From contig NZ_JAAGNZ010000002.1 in the NCBI RefSeq assembly GCF_010747415.1, positions 372,001 to 436,000 of the forward strand: a stretch of 64,000 nucleotides of DNA, read 5' to 3'. Under the pieces are notes generated by a model. It did no database searches, was not told where the DNA came from, and saw nothing but the letters and a program-made list of their open reading frames with translations. Positions 35,307 to 43,417 of this stretch are shown in pieces. The translations under genes and the position numbers were made by a program. Positions within the stretch are counted from its first letter, which is position 1, and every line of letters begins with the position of its first letter. Origin of the DNA: Spirosoma agri. Lineage in GTDB: Bacteria; Bacteroidota; Bacteroidia; Cytophagales; Spirosomataceae.

Positions 35307-36563
35307 GTGAGGATGGTGCTGATGAATAAAATGTGGAGTGCAATAAGTGTTTTAGTTTTTCTAAACCTTATTATTTCCTGTGGACAAAGTACACAGAAAC
35401 AGTTAGACAAATCGGCGAGTGCCCTGCGTACGTGTGCCGATGAACAACGTCTGACTGCCGACCAGCAAACGACTATCCGGCGACAAATTAATTCAGACGA
35501 AAAGACGCAGAAAATTGAGCGCATTTTTCAGCAGAAGGTCCGCGAAGGGTTCAATGGTAATGTTCTGGTCGCCCAAAAAGGGATGGTTTTGTACAAACAT
35601 TGCTTTGGTCTGGGCCATTTTGAACGGGGTGAACGCGATACGTTGGTTGAAGACTCTAAATTTCAGCTGGCGTCGCTCTCGAAAACCTTTACCGCCGTTG
35701 GGACGCTCAAGCTGATTGAACTCGGCAAGCTCCAGTTCGAGGATACTATCCAGAAATTTTACCCCGACTTTCCTTACCACGGCATTACAATTCGCCAGTT
35801 GCTCAGTCATCGAAGTGGGCTGCCTAATTATGCCTACGCGTTTGATGATAGCATGAAGGTGAACTTTTACAAAAAGGAGAAACCCTACCCAAGTAATGCT
35901 ACCATTATGCATTGGTTCGCTACCGTGAAACCCACTCCCAGGGCATACAATATTCCGGGACGCGGGTTTAGTTATAGCAATACTAACTACATGGTGCTGG
36001 CATCGATCATTGAAAAAGTTACGGGTAAAAGCTACGAATCGTATATTCACTCGGCTATCTTCGAACCCTTGGGTATGCACCAGACCTTTGTGGCGACCAC
36101 TAAAAACGATTCACTGAATTACCATCGCACTGCGGGCTACCAATGGAACCGCCGAATTCCAAAAGACTATTACGACGATGTTGTAGGCGATAAGGGAATT
36201 TACTCCACTACTGGCGATCTATTTCGTTGGTACAGAGCTCTTAATGGTGACTGTGTGTTGCAGAAAAAGACGCTCCAGGAAGCTTTTATTCCCCGCAGCT
36301 TTGAAAAGAAAGGGGCCAAGAATTACGGGTATGGGTTCCGAATGATGCTGGACGAAGGAAATAAACCTGAATTTATATATCACTCCGGCTGGTGGAAAGG
36401 GTATAATACAATGTTCTGGTTCAGTCCTAAAGATGAATATGTCATCATCATGCTGGGCAACAAATACAATAAAACGGTCTACCGGGTCAAAGAACTCATT
36501 GATATCCTACACGGCGGTTCGAAGAGTAGCACAGAAGCTGAAGACGCAGAAGCTGAAATATGA
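35307..36563 (+). CDS. Serine hydrolase, beta-lactamase/penicillin-binding-protein family
   Basis: 418 aa from GTG 35307; ATG at 35313 or 35322 are equally possible starts. Lipoprotein signal peptide with lipobox LIISC. The beta-lactamase-like fold shows SLSKTF (catalytic Ser-x-x-Lys), FSYSNTNYMVLASIIEKVTG (YxN) and the late YHSGWWKGYNT (HSG triad). This family (class C beta-lactamase related, AmpH/EstB-like) includes D,D-peptidases and esterases, and sequence alone does not decide which. Membrane-anchored, probably periplasm-facing. Alone between gaps; a terminator follows at 36568-36590. Confidence 0.85.
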   Translation: MRMVLMNKMWSAISVLVFLNLIISCGQSTQKQLDKSASALRTCADEQRLTADQQTTIRRQINSDEKTQKIERIFQQKVREGFNGNVLVAQKGMVLYKHCFGLGHFERGERDTLVEDSKFQLASLSKTFTAVGTLKLIELGKLQFEDTIQKFYPDFPYHGITIRQLLSHRSGLPNYAYAFDDSMKVNFYKKEKPYPSNATIMHWFATVKPTPRAYNIPGRGFSYSNTNYMVLASIIEKVTGKSYESYIHSAIFEPLGMHQTFVATTKNDSLNYHRTAGYQWNRRIPKDYYDDVVGDKGIYSTTGDLFRWYRALNGDCVLQKKTLQEAFIPRSFEKKGAKNYGYGFRMMLDEGNKPEFIYHSGWWKGYNTMFWFSPKDEYVIIMLGNKYNKTVYRVKELIDILHGGSKSSTEAEDAEAEI

Positions 36564-36567
36564 GTAG

Positions 36568-36590
36568 AGCCGACCCCCTGGTCGGCTTTT
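36568..36590 (+). terminator. Rho-independent terminator after the serine hydrolase gene
   Basis: AGCCGACC and GGTCGGCT form an 8-bp GC-rich stem with a CCCT loop, followed by TTTT. Confidence 0.85.
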
Positions 36591-36627
36591 CTGTTCTCCT
36601 ATCATAGTCGTTAATCTGCTATCTTCT

Positions 36628-37548
36628 ATGCGCACACTACTGGCCACTACGTTTCTAACTATGCTTTTCTCGCAAACTGTTCGTTCACAGGAAATTATCA
36701 AGCTATGGCCCGACGGAAACATTCCTAATGCCATTGCCGGAGTTCAAATTGACGAAAAAGCCGATCCGGGCAGTGATGGGATTATGCGGATCAGTAACGT
36801 ATCGGTACCGACGCTTACCGCTTATATACCGACTAAGGAGAAAGCGACGGGTGCTGCTATTATGATTTGTCCCGGAGGGGGTTATTCAATTCTGGCATCG
36901 GGCCATGAGGGCGTAGACGTTGCCAAATGGTTCAATGAGATGGGTGTGACGGCTTTTGTGCTGAAATATCGCTTGCCCGATGCGAAACTAATGACGAACC
37001 AGCAGGAAGTGCCCCTTCTGGATGCGATGCAGGGGATGACGCTGATTCGGCAAAATGCAGCCAAATATGGCATCGACCCTACTAAAATTGGGGTTATGGG
37101 ATTCTCGGCGGGAGGGCATCTGGCTTCAACGCTGGCAACACATTACAACCGGGGGCCTAAAGCGAGCGAACAGGCTAAACCGAATTTTGCTATACTGCTG
37201 TATCCGGTTGTGACGTTTGGTGAGAAAGCGCACACTGGCTCACGGGATAAGTTGCTGGGTAAACTCAATACATCCCCGGAATTGGTGGCTTATTATTCGA
37301 ATGAATTACAGGTCACTAGTCAAACGCCACCAACGTTTCTCGTACACTCGGAGGACGATAAGGCGGTGCCGGTTGAAAATAGCATCAATTATTACCTGGC
37401 TTGTCTGAAGAACGGTGTTCCGGTCGAAATGCACTTGTATCCAACCGGCGGACATGGTTATGGGCTCCGTACCGCGAAGTTCGGATCGCTCAATACATGG
37501 CCCGAAACCTGCAAGGCTTGGTTGATGGCGTTGACCGCTACCAAGTAA
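36628..37548 (+). CDS. Secreted alpha/beta hydrolase (acetyl-xylan-esterase-like)
   Basis: 306 aa. Signal peptide MRTLLATTFLTMLFSQTVRSQ, then LTAYIPTKEKATGAAIMICPGGGY (oxyanion-hole GGGY), nucleophile elbow GVMGFSAGGHLAS (Ser in GFSAGG), acid region VHSEDDKAVP (Asp) and catalytic His in GGHGYG. The pattern is the BD-FAE/DLH-like family of carbohydrate esterases. It acts outside the cytosol. Conv-ergent with the NagX-like gene with only 2 bp between the two stops. Substrate is likely an acylated polysaccharide (inference). Confidence 0.85.
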   Translation: MRTLLATTFLTMLFSQTVRSQEIIKLWPDGNIPNAIAGVQIDEKADPGSDGIMRISNVSVPTLTAYIPTKEKATGAAIMICPGGGYSILASGHEGVDVAKWFNEMGVTAFVLKYRLPDAKLMTNQQEVPLLDAMQGMTLIRQNAAKYGIDPTKIGVMGFSAGGHLASTLATHYNRGPKASEQAKPNFAILLYPVVTFGEKAHTGSRDKLLGKLNTSPELVAYYSNELQVTSQTPPTFLVHSEDDKAVPVENSINYYLACLKNGVPVEMHLYPTGGHGYGLRTAKFGSLNTWPETCKAWLMALTATK

Positions 37549-37550
37549 AA

Positions 37551-38699
37551 CTAGACCCGTAGAAAGACTTTTTTGGTATACAGAAAATAAAGAAAAAGCC
37601 ATTTCACGGCCAGAAACGCGAGTGTTCCACCGACTAGCTGTATTGGCTCGCTGAAGAAGTGCAGGATGCCGCTAAACAGGAAATGCGCTGTATACTCGAA
37701 ATCAATAACGCGATTCGCCAGATAGATCAGGATCGAATTCATGCCAATAACGATGAAGAAAAACGTCCATCGGCGCAGGTTCTGTATGTCGATAATCCAG
37801 TAAAACAGACTCAGCATTAGTAGACTCCAGCCACCGGCTACCAGTACGAATGAACTTGTCCAGAGGTTTTTGTTGACTGGAAAAACCAGATTCCACAGCC
37901 AACCCAACGCCAAGCAGGCAACGCCCCCAACGACGAGTCGCTGAAGTTTTTTGCCATCGCTTAAGCCAGCATATCGAAGGGCAGTTCCGGCAAATATGCC
38001 AAGCAACCCGGTGCAAATGGCTGGTAATGTAGATAGTAGCCCTTCGGGGTCATGAATGACTTTGTGTAATCGACCCGGCATAAACAAGCGATCTACATAA
38101 CCGACTAGACTTCCCTCCATGCTTAGGTTTCCTGCCCCGAAGCCCGGTACAGGCACGAGCAATAGTAAGGCCCAGTAACCTAAAAGTATACCGGCAAAAA
38201 TTCCGTAACGCGTCCGCTCGTTGCGAATATACAGGTAGATCAATTGGGCAAACATTCCTCCCAAACCAATACGGGCCAGTACGCTGCCGAACCGCATTTC
38301 GGCGATGGGTTTCTCGAAAAGTCCGTTGTTGTAAATAATTCCCAGCAGTACGAGAATTAGCCCGCGTATAATGACTTTGCGAGCTAGTTTTGACCGGCTA
38401 TCGCCTTTGTCAAGCCGGCTGCCGAGTGAATAGGGGGTTGATACGCCTGCCAGAAAGAGAAAGAGCGGAAAAATACAGTCATAAGCACGAAATCCGTTCC
38501 ACTGCGCGTGCGTCAACTGATCGGCCATGACTAACGCCCAGGCCCACCCAGTGGTTTTTGCCAGTACATGAATCACTTCTTCACCGCCCATAATCCAGAA
38601 CATATCGAAGCCGCGTAGAGCATCAAGGGAAAGTAAGCGTCGGACGGGAGCAGGCTGAGCAACGGCAGGCTCCGGAGTGGCGACAGTAGAGGAGTGCAT
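37551..38699 (-). CDS. NagX/HGSNAT-like membrane acyltransferase (DUF5009/DUF1624)
   Basis: 382 aa from ATG 38699 (a TTG at 38735 adds 12 non-conserved residues). About ten membrane helices. RLLSLDALRGFDMFWIMGGE and GFRAYDCIFPLFLFLAGV are the family's two hallmark motifs, as in heparan-alpha-glucosaminide N-acetyltransferase and bacterial NagX, which are linked to amino-sugar acetylation. Inner-membrane location. It converges on the esterase gene and is divergent from the pseudogene at 38874. No sugar-catabolism operon surrounds it, so its substrate here is open. Confidence 0.82.
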   Translation of the reverse strand: MHSSTVATPEPAVAQPAPVRRLLSLDALRGFDMFWIMGGEEVIHVLAKTTGWAWALVMADQLTHAQWNGFRAYDCIFPLFLFLAGVSTPYSLGSRLDKGDSRSKLARKVIIRGLILVLLGIIYNNGLFEKPIAEMRFGSVLARIGLGGMFAQLIYLYIRNERTRYGIFAGILLGYWALLLLVPVPGFGAGNLSMEGSLVGYVDRLFMPGRLHKVIHDPEGLLSTLPAICTGLLGIFAGTALRYAGLSDGKKLQRLVVGGVACLALGWLWNLVFPVNKNLWTSSFVLVAGGWSLLMLSLFYWIIDIQNLRRWTFFFIVIGMNSILIYLANRVIDFEYTAHFLFSGILHFFSEPIQLVGGTLAFLAVKWLFLYFLYTKKVFLRV

Positions 38700-38873
38700 G
38701 AATGGGTCGTTTGGGACGAAAGCAATGATACGCAAAAAACAAAACCCGTCAAACCTGGTACAAACGGATCGATTGCATACGCTTAGTAAAAAGGGAATTT
38801 TTGATGACCAACGGATTAACGCCAGTTGTAAATTACCCGGTGGAGTCGCAGCTATTCGTTTCGATCCGTATGC

Positions 38874-40116
38874 ATGAAAAACCTATCTACATCAATAATT
38901 TCCATTCTATTACTGGGTAGTTCGTTCTGGCAGTGCCAGGATCAGGACAAGATACCAGCTGCCTCCCCACAGGTGTATGTGAGCGCGGACCGGAATGAAG
39001 CCAGCCAGCGCCTGTCTAACGAGTGCGCCTTTCGGTATACCATTGCCAATTCGTCTGCTCAACTCGACAACAACAGCCAGCGGGAAGCCATCCGGGCTGG
39101 TTTTGCTATGTGGCAGAAAATGAGTCCAAATGTCAGCTTTCTGGAATTTGCAACTTCTGAGCGGGCCATTCTCTTTGTTCGTTTTGTAAACCCGGATCAG
39201 CTTCAGGCCAAGCCGATTGTCGTGTCGGAGGGCCTTCTACGTGGTCCGGCTATGATAGCATCGGCACTTCGGCAGGAAAGTAACGGCTCCTATACGATCC
39301 TGCTCAGTAACGATGTCAAGTGGAGTACCAACATGCTGACCCGGTCGATTGCCTATCATGCAGGATTATTGCTGGGTATGGCTACGTCCGCCGATGCGGG
39401 GGCACTCATGTCGCCGGTGATGCAAAATCGGATGGCCGTACCTATCAAAGCCGATTCGGTTGCGCTCAACCGGTTGTATGTATCGCCCTGTGCCAGTTAC
39501 CTTAGCGAGCGCGACTCCGTTCAATTCAAAGTCGTGCTGAATAGTATAGACGTTTTTGAATGTAACAACTCGTTTACGACAGCAAAAGAAATCACAAGCG
39601 GACAGGCGCTGAAAATTGCCAGCTATCCGTTCCTTGATTATTTTAAAATCGTGACGACAAAATAAGGCGTTTTGGATATTGCTGTTGAGAACGTGCCCAG
39701 TAATGTAGGTGTACGTATTGTAGTGTACAATGCCGCAACACAGGGAATTGCGGATGACTATAACTATCAGGGTAAAAATATGTACTTGAGCTCTCTGGTT
39801 TGTGATGCTGGTACGTATTATGTGCTTATACGGAATGCTTATAGTGATGAGAACTCAGCGCTATAAGCATTGTAAGATAACACTGAATGATTCAGATATA
39901 TTCGAGTGCAATAAATCATTCATCACCGCCAAACAGGTCAGTAGTGGGCAGGCCCTTAAAACCGCTGTTCATCCGGCTGGTGATGTAGACTTCTTCAAAA
40001 TTGCGATTGCCAAACCAGGTGTATTAAGTGTTTCAACGGAAAATTTGCCTGGCGATGTTGGCCCACGTATTGCTCTAGCGCTGTCCCGGACTCTTAGTGA
40101 AGAAGAAGAATATTGA
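38874..40116 (+). pseudogene. Matrixin-like lipoprotein with PPC-type repeats, interrupted
   Basis: The intact first part (38874-39665, 263 codons) has a lipoprotein signal (LLLGSSFWQC) and a matrixin-like region REAIRAGFAMWQKMSPNVSF. At the zinc site the sequence reads SIAYHAGLLLGMATS instead of HExxHxxGxxH, so the first and last His and the Glu are missing. Two PPC-like units follow (IDVFECNNSFTTAKEITSGQAL and SDIFECNKSFITAKQVSSGQAL). Between them a TAA at 39663-39665 replaces a likely CAA, and the frame continues directly (GVLDIAVENVPSNVG). A frameshift lies near 39860 and an early stop at 40116. The protein could still be made as a 263-aa product. Confidence 0.75.
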
Positions 40117-40177
40117 CGGGAGAGGAACCGTCCGGTCGATAGTAGATACGTCATAACCGAACAGATACTGCACAAAA

Positions 40178-40208
40178 AAAAGCATCCAGTAAACGACCAG
40201 ATGCTTTT
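40178..40208. terminator. Bidirectional terminator
   Basis: AAAAGCATC and GATGCTTTT form a stem with A-run before and T-run after, serving the DUF1573 gene (minus) and the pseudogene (plus). Confidence 0.75.
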
Positions 40209-40237
40209 CTTGACCACACTATTAACCCTTCAGCGTG

Positions 40238-40678
40238 TTAGCGTGATTTTTTCTTGTCTTTACCGGCTGGAGCGACAGCGGGCGTAGCGACCGTTTGTGC
40301 TTCTTTCTGCGCAACGACTTCACCTTTCAGATAAAGGACCGTTTGGCCACTTTCTGCATTGCTCGTTACTGTAACGGCTTTATTGAACGGGCCGGCAGCA
40401 GCAGCGTTGAACGTAGCCGATACGTTGCCCGTTTTGCCTGGCATTACTGGTTCGCGGCTCCAGCTTGGCTTTGTGCAACCACAGGAAGCGGTAGCATCGT
40501 TGATTACGACAGGATCAGTACCCGTGTTTTTGAACTCAAACACGTAGGTTACTGGCTTGCCTTGCTCAACTTTACCAAAGTCGTGCGTTTCTTTAGCGAA
40601 CTTCAGGACTCCCTTTTGCGCGTAACCAACTGCTACGAACACAAATAAAGCTACGAAAAGTGAAAGAAATTTTTTCAT
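40238..40678 (-). CDS. DUF1573 domain protein
   Basis: 146 aa from ATG 40678, which begins the signal peptide MKKFLSLFVALFVFVAVGYAQ; a GTG upstream at 40735 is less likely. The body is the DUF1573 Ig-like domain: FAKETHDFGKVEQGKPVTYVFEFKNTGTDPVVI, then ASCGCTKPSWSREPVMPG with the conserved CGC motif, and a Lys-rich C-terminus after a proline-alanine stretch. This family is abundant in Bacteroidota and exported; its function is not established. Single gene with its own terminator and a divergent neighbour at 40922. Confidence 0.9.
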   Translation of the reverse strand: MKKFLSLFVALFVFVAVGYAQKGVLKFAKETHDFGKVEQGKPVTYVFEFKNTGTDPVVINDATASCGCTKPSWSREPVMPGKTGNVSATFNAAAAGPFNKAVTVTSNAESGQTVLYLKGEVVAQKEAQTVATPAVAPAGKDKKKSR

Positions 40679-40921
40679 TTGACTAAACGGAATTACGGTT
40701 TGGCTGTTTAAATAAGAAACGGAACAAATCAACACAGTAGCAAAGAGTTTGCCAAACGCTAACTGCCTGTTGTTGACTTAACAAAGAAACAGAAAAAATC
40801 GTTTTTTTGAAAGCTGAGTTGTTTTGCCTTAAATTTACTTTCGTATGATAGCTGGACGACCCGTGTTGACCACCTCATCAAAAAAATAAAATGTTGGACG
40901 CTTTCAACCCGTAGCTCTGCT

Positions 40922-43330
40922 GTGATAGCCAACGAACAACTCCTCTCAACCGATATTCTGACTCGCGAAAAAATCCTACTTGATTATCGAATGGCTTGTG
41001 AAAGCCGACAGGTAAGCATACTGGGTCGTCGTGATGTGATGGGCGGACGCGCAAAATTCGGAATCTTCGGCGATGGCAAAGAGCTGGCGCAGATTGCAGC
41101 CGCCAGTGCGTTTCACCGGGGCGATTTTCGTTCGGGCTATTACCGCGATCAAACGTTCGTAGCCGCCCTGGGCGAACTTCAATGGACAGAGCTTTTTGCC
41201 CAGCTATACGCTCATACCGATATCGCGGCCGAACCCAATACCGCAGGTCGGTCTATGAACGGTCATTTCGCTACACGATGGCTTGATGAAAATGGGTTAT
41301 GGCGGAATCAGACGGAACTGTTCAATTCCGTTTGTGATATATCGCCAACTGCCGGACAGATTCCGAGGGCGCTCGGTTTAGCCTATGCGTCCAAATTGTT
41401 CCGGAATAATGAGGTGCTCCAGTCCCTGACCAATTTTTCGCATCATGGCGATGAGATAGTATTTGCCACAATCGGTGATGCTTCTACATCGCAGGGCATG
41501 TTCTGGGAAACCATGAACGCGGCCGGTGTCTTGCAGGTGCCTCTGTTGATGTCAGTTTGGGACGATGGATACGGGATTTCGGTACCTGTCGAATACCAGA
41601 CGACAAAAGGAAGTATTTCGAAAGCATTGGCCGGCTTCCAGCGGGAAAGTAATGACGAAAAAGGCATCGAGATTTTCACCGTAAAGGGGTGGGACTACGT
41701 GGCGTTGCTGGAAACTTATCTACAGGCAGCCCGCATCTGCCGGGAGGAGCACGTTCCCGTACTGGTTCACGTGCAGGAGCTTACCCAGCCGCAGGGGCAC
41801 TCGTCATCGGGGTCGCATGAACGCTACAAAACAAAGGATCGATTGACGTGGGAAGCCGAACATGATTGCAATCGGATGTTTCGGGAGTGGATTCTGACCA
41901 ACGGATACGCTACTCAGGATGAACTGGAACGTATTGAAGCGGATGCCAAGCAAACGGCCAAAAAGGCGCGTGCCGAAGCCTGGAGTGCATTTGAACTATC
42001 AACGAAAGACGATTTCGATTCGGCTGTAAGCCTACTCCAACAGGTAGCGCGTCATAATCCGAGATCCGCTGAACTGATGGCTATTCGGGAAGAACTTCGT
42101 CGAACGATTCATCCCTTGCGCCGGGACGCTGTCAGTGCGATTCGAAAAGCGCTTCGGATTCTGCGAAATGAGACAAGTTCTACCCGACAACCCTTAAAAA
42201 CCTGGCTTGAGCAGACACAGGAGGGAAACGCAGACCGGTACAATTCGTATCTGTACAGTCAATCGCCGGAATCGCCGATGCTGGTTGAGGCTGTACCGGC
42301 TCAATATGCTGATGATGCTGTACCTGTGGATGGGTATATATTGATGCAGCGTTATTTCGACAGCCTGTTTGCCCGTGATGCCCGCGTGGTGGCCCTTGGC
42401 GAAGATGTGGGGCTGATTGGAGATGTCAATCAGGGGTTCGCCGGGTTACAGGAAAAATATGGCGAGATACGGATTACGGATACGGGTATTCGCGAGGCAA
42501 GTATCATCGGACAAGGTATCGGCCTGGCCATGCGTGGTCTGCGACCAATCGTTGAGATTCAGTACTTTGACTATATTTATTACGCACTGGCAACCCTCAC
42601 CGACGATCTGGCAACCCTGTTGTATCGCACGAAAGGCGGTCAGAAAGCGCCACTCATTATTCGGACTCGTGGCCATCGACTTGAAGGAATATGGCACTCG
42701 GGGTCGCCGATGGGAGCGATGCTGGGCAGCTTACGTGGCCTTCACGTATTGGTTCCGCGTAATATGACACAGGCGGCCGGTTTTTACAACACCCTGATCA
42801 AAAGCGATGATCCGGCTCTGTTGATCGAGTGTTTGAATGGCTACCGGCTCAAGGAGAAATTGCCCGACAATCTAGCTGAGTTCTGCGTGCCACTTGGAGT
42901 GCCGGAAATATTGCGAACGGGCTCCGACGTGACCGTTGTTACGTATGGTTCCATGTGCCGGATTGTGATGGAAGCCGCTGTTCAATTGGCCGACATAGGC
43001 ATACACATTGAGGTGATCGATGTTCAGTCACTATTGCCGTTCGATGTTCATCAGCTTACTGTCGAGTCCATCAAAAAGACGAACCGGGTCATATTTACCG
43101 ACGAAGATGTGCCGGGTGGCGCATCAGCCTATATGATGCAGCAGGTACTGGAAGAGCAAAATGCGTATCGCTACCTGGATTCTGCCCCTAAAACACTTTC
43201 GGCCAAGGCGCACCGTACGCCGTATGGATCGGACGGTGATTATTTTTCAAAACCAAGCGCAGATGATGTCATTGACACGGTTTATGCGCTTATGAGCGAA
43301 TGCGAACCCGATCGGTTCCCAGCTCTATAA
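40922..43330 (+). CDS. Fused alpha/beta E1 component of a 2-oxoacid dehydrogenase
   Basis: 802 aa, starting with GTG at 40922 since no in-frame ATG lies upstream. The alpha half (about residues 1-430) has the TPP site FATIGDASTSQGMFWETMNAAG and the VWDDGYGIS loop. The beta half (about 465-795) has ALGEDVGLIGDVNQGF, EIQYFDYIYYALATLTDDLA, RTRGHRLEGIWHSGSPM and FTDEDVPGGASAYM. Separate alpha and beta genes are the norm; single-chain fusions are a known Bacteroidota form, usually annotated as dehydrogenase E1 for 2-oxoisovalerate or pyruvate. It decarboxylates the 2-oxoacid and passes the acyl group to E2. No E2/E3 gene lies nearby. A stem-loop follows at 43345-43384. Confidence 0.92.
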   Translation: MIANEQLLSTDILTREKILLDYRMACESRQVSILGRRDVMGGRAKFGIFGDGKELAQIAAASAFHRGDFRSGYYRDQTFVAALGELQWTELFAQLYAHTDIAAEPNTAGRSMNGHFATRWLDENGLWRNQTELFNSVCDISPTAGQIPRALGLAYASKLFRNNEVLQSLTNFSHHGDEIVFATIGDASTSQGMFWETMNAAGVLQVPLLMSVWDDGYGISVPVEYQTTKGSISKALAGFQRESNDEKGIEIFTVKGWDYVALLETYLQAARICREEHVPVLVHVQELTQPQGHSSSGSHERYKTKDRLTWEAEHDCNRMFREWILTNGYATQDELERIEADAKQTAKKARAEAWSAFELSTKDDFDSAVSLLQQVARHNPRSAELMAIREELRRTIHPLRRDAVSAIRKALRILRNETSSTRQPLKTWLEQTQEGNADRYNSYLYSQSPESPMLVEAVPAQYADDAVPVDGYILMQRYFDSLFARDARVVALGEDVGLIGDVNQGFAGLQEKYGEIRITDTGIREASIIGQGIGLAMRGLRPIVEIQYFDYIYYALATLTDDLATLLYRTKGGQKAPLIIRTRGHRLEGIWHSGSPMGAMLGSLRGLHVLVPRNMTQAAGFYNTLIKSDDPALLIECLNGYRLKEKLPDNLAEFCVPLGVPEILRTGSDVTVVTYGSMCRIVMEAAVQLADIGIHIEVIDVQSLLPFDVHQLTVESIKKTNRVIFTDEDVPGGASAYMMQQVLEEQNAYRYLDSAPKTLSAKAHRTPYGSDGDYFSKPSADDVIDTVYALMSECEPDRFPAL

Positions 43331-43344
43331 CGAAGTCGTGATAC

Positions 43345-43384
43345 CGAATCGGCAGAAGAAATTGTTCGTTCTTCTGCCGATTCG
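43345..43384 (+). terminator. Long hairpin after the E1 gene
   Basis: CGAATCGGCAGAAGAA and its complement form a 16-bp stem with an 8-nt loop. No tight T-run, so attenuation or mRNA protection is also possible. Confidence 0.65.
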
Positions 43385-43417
43385 TCGTCTTGATTTTGTT
43401 CCTTTGCTCTGTAAAAA

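Noticed and set aside
42700..42720. GGGGTCGCCGATGGGAGCGA in the E1 gene as another 16-mer insert
   Set aside because: It encodes the conserved GSPMGAM stretch of the family, with no break of frame or extra length.
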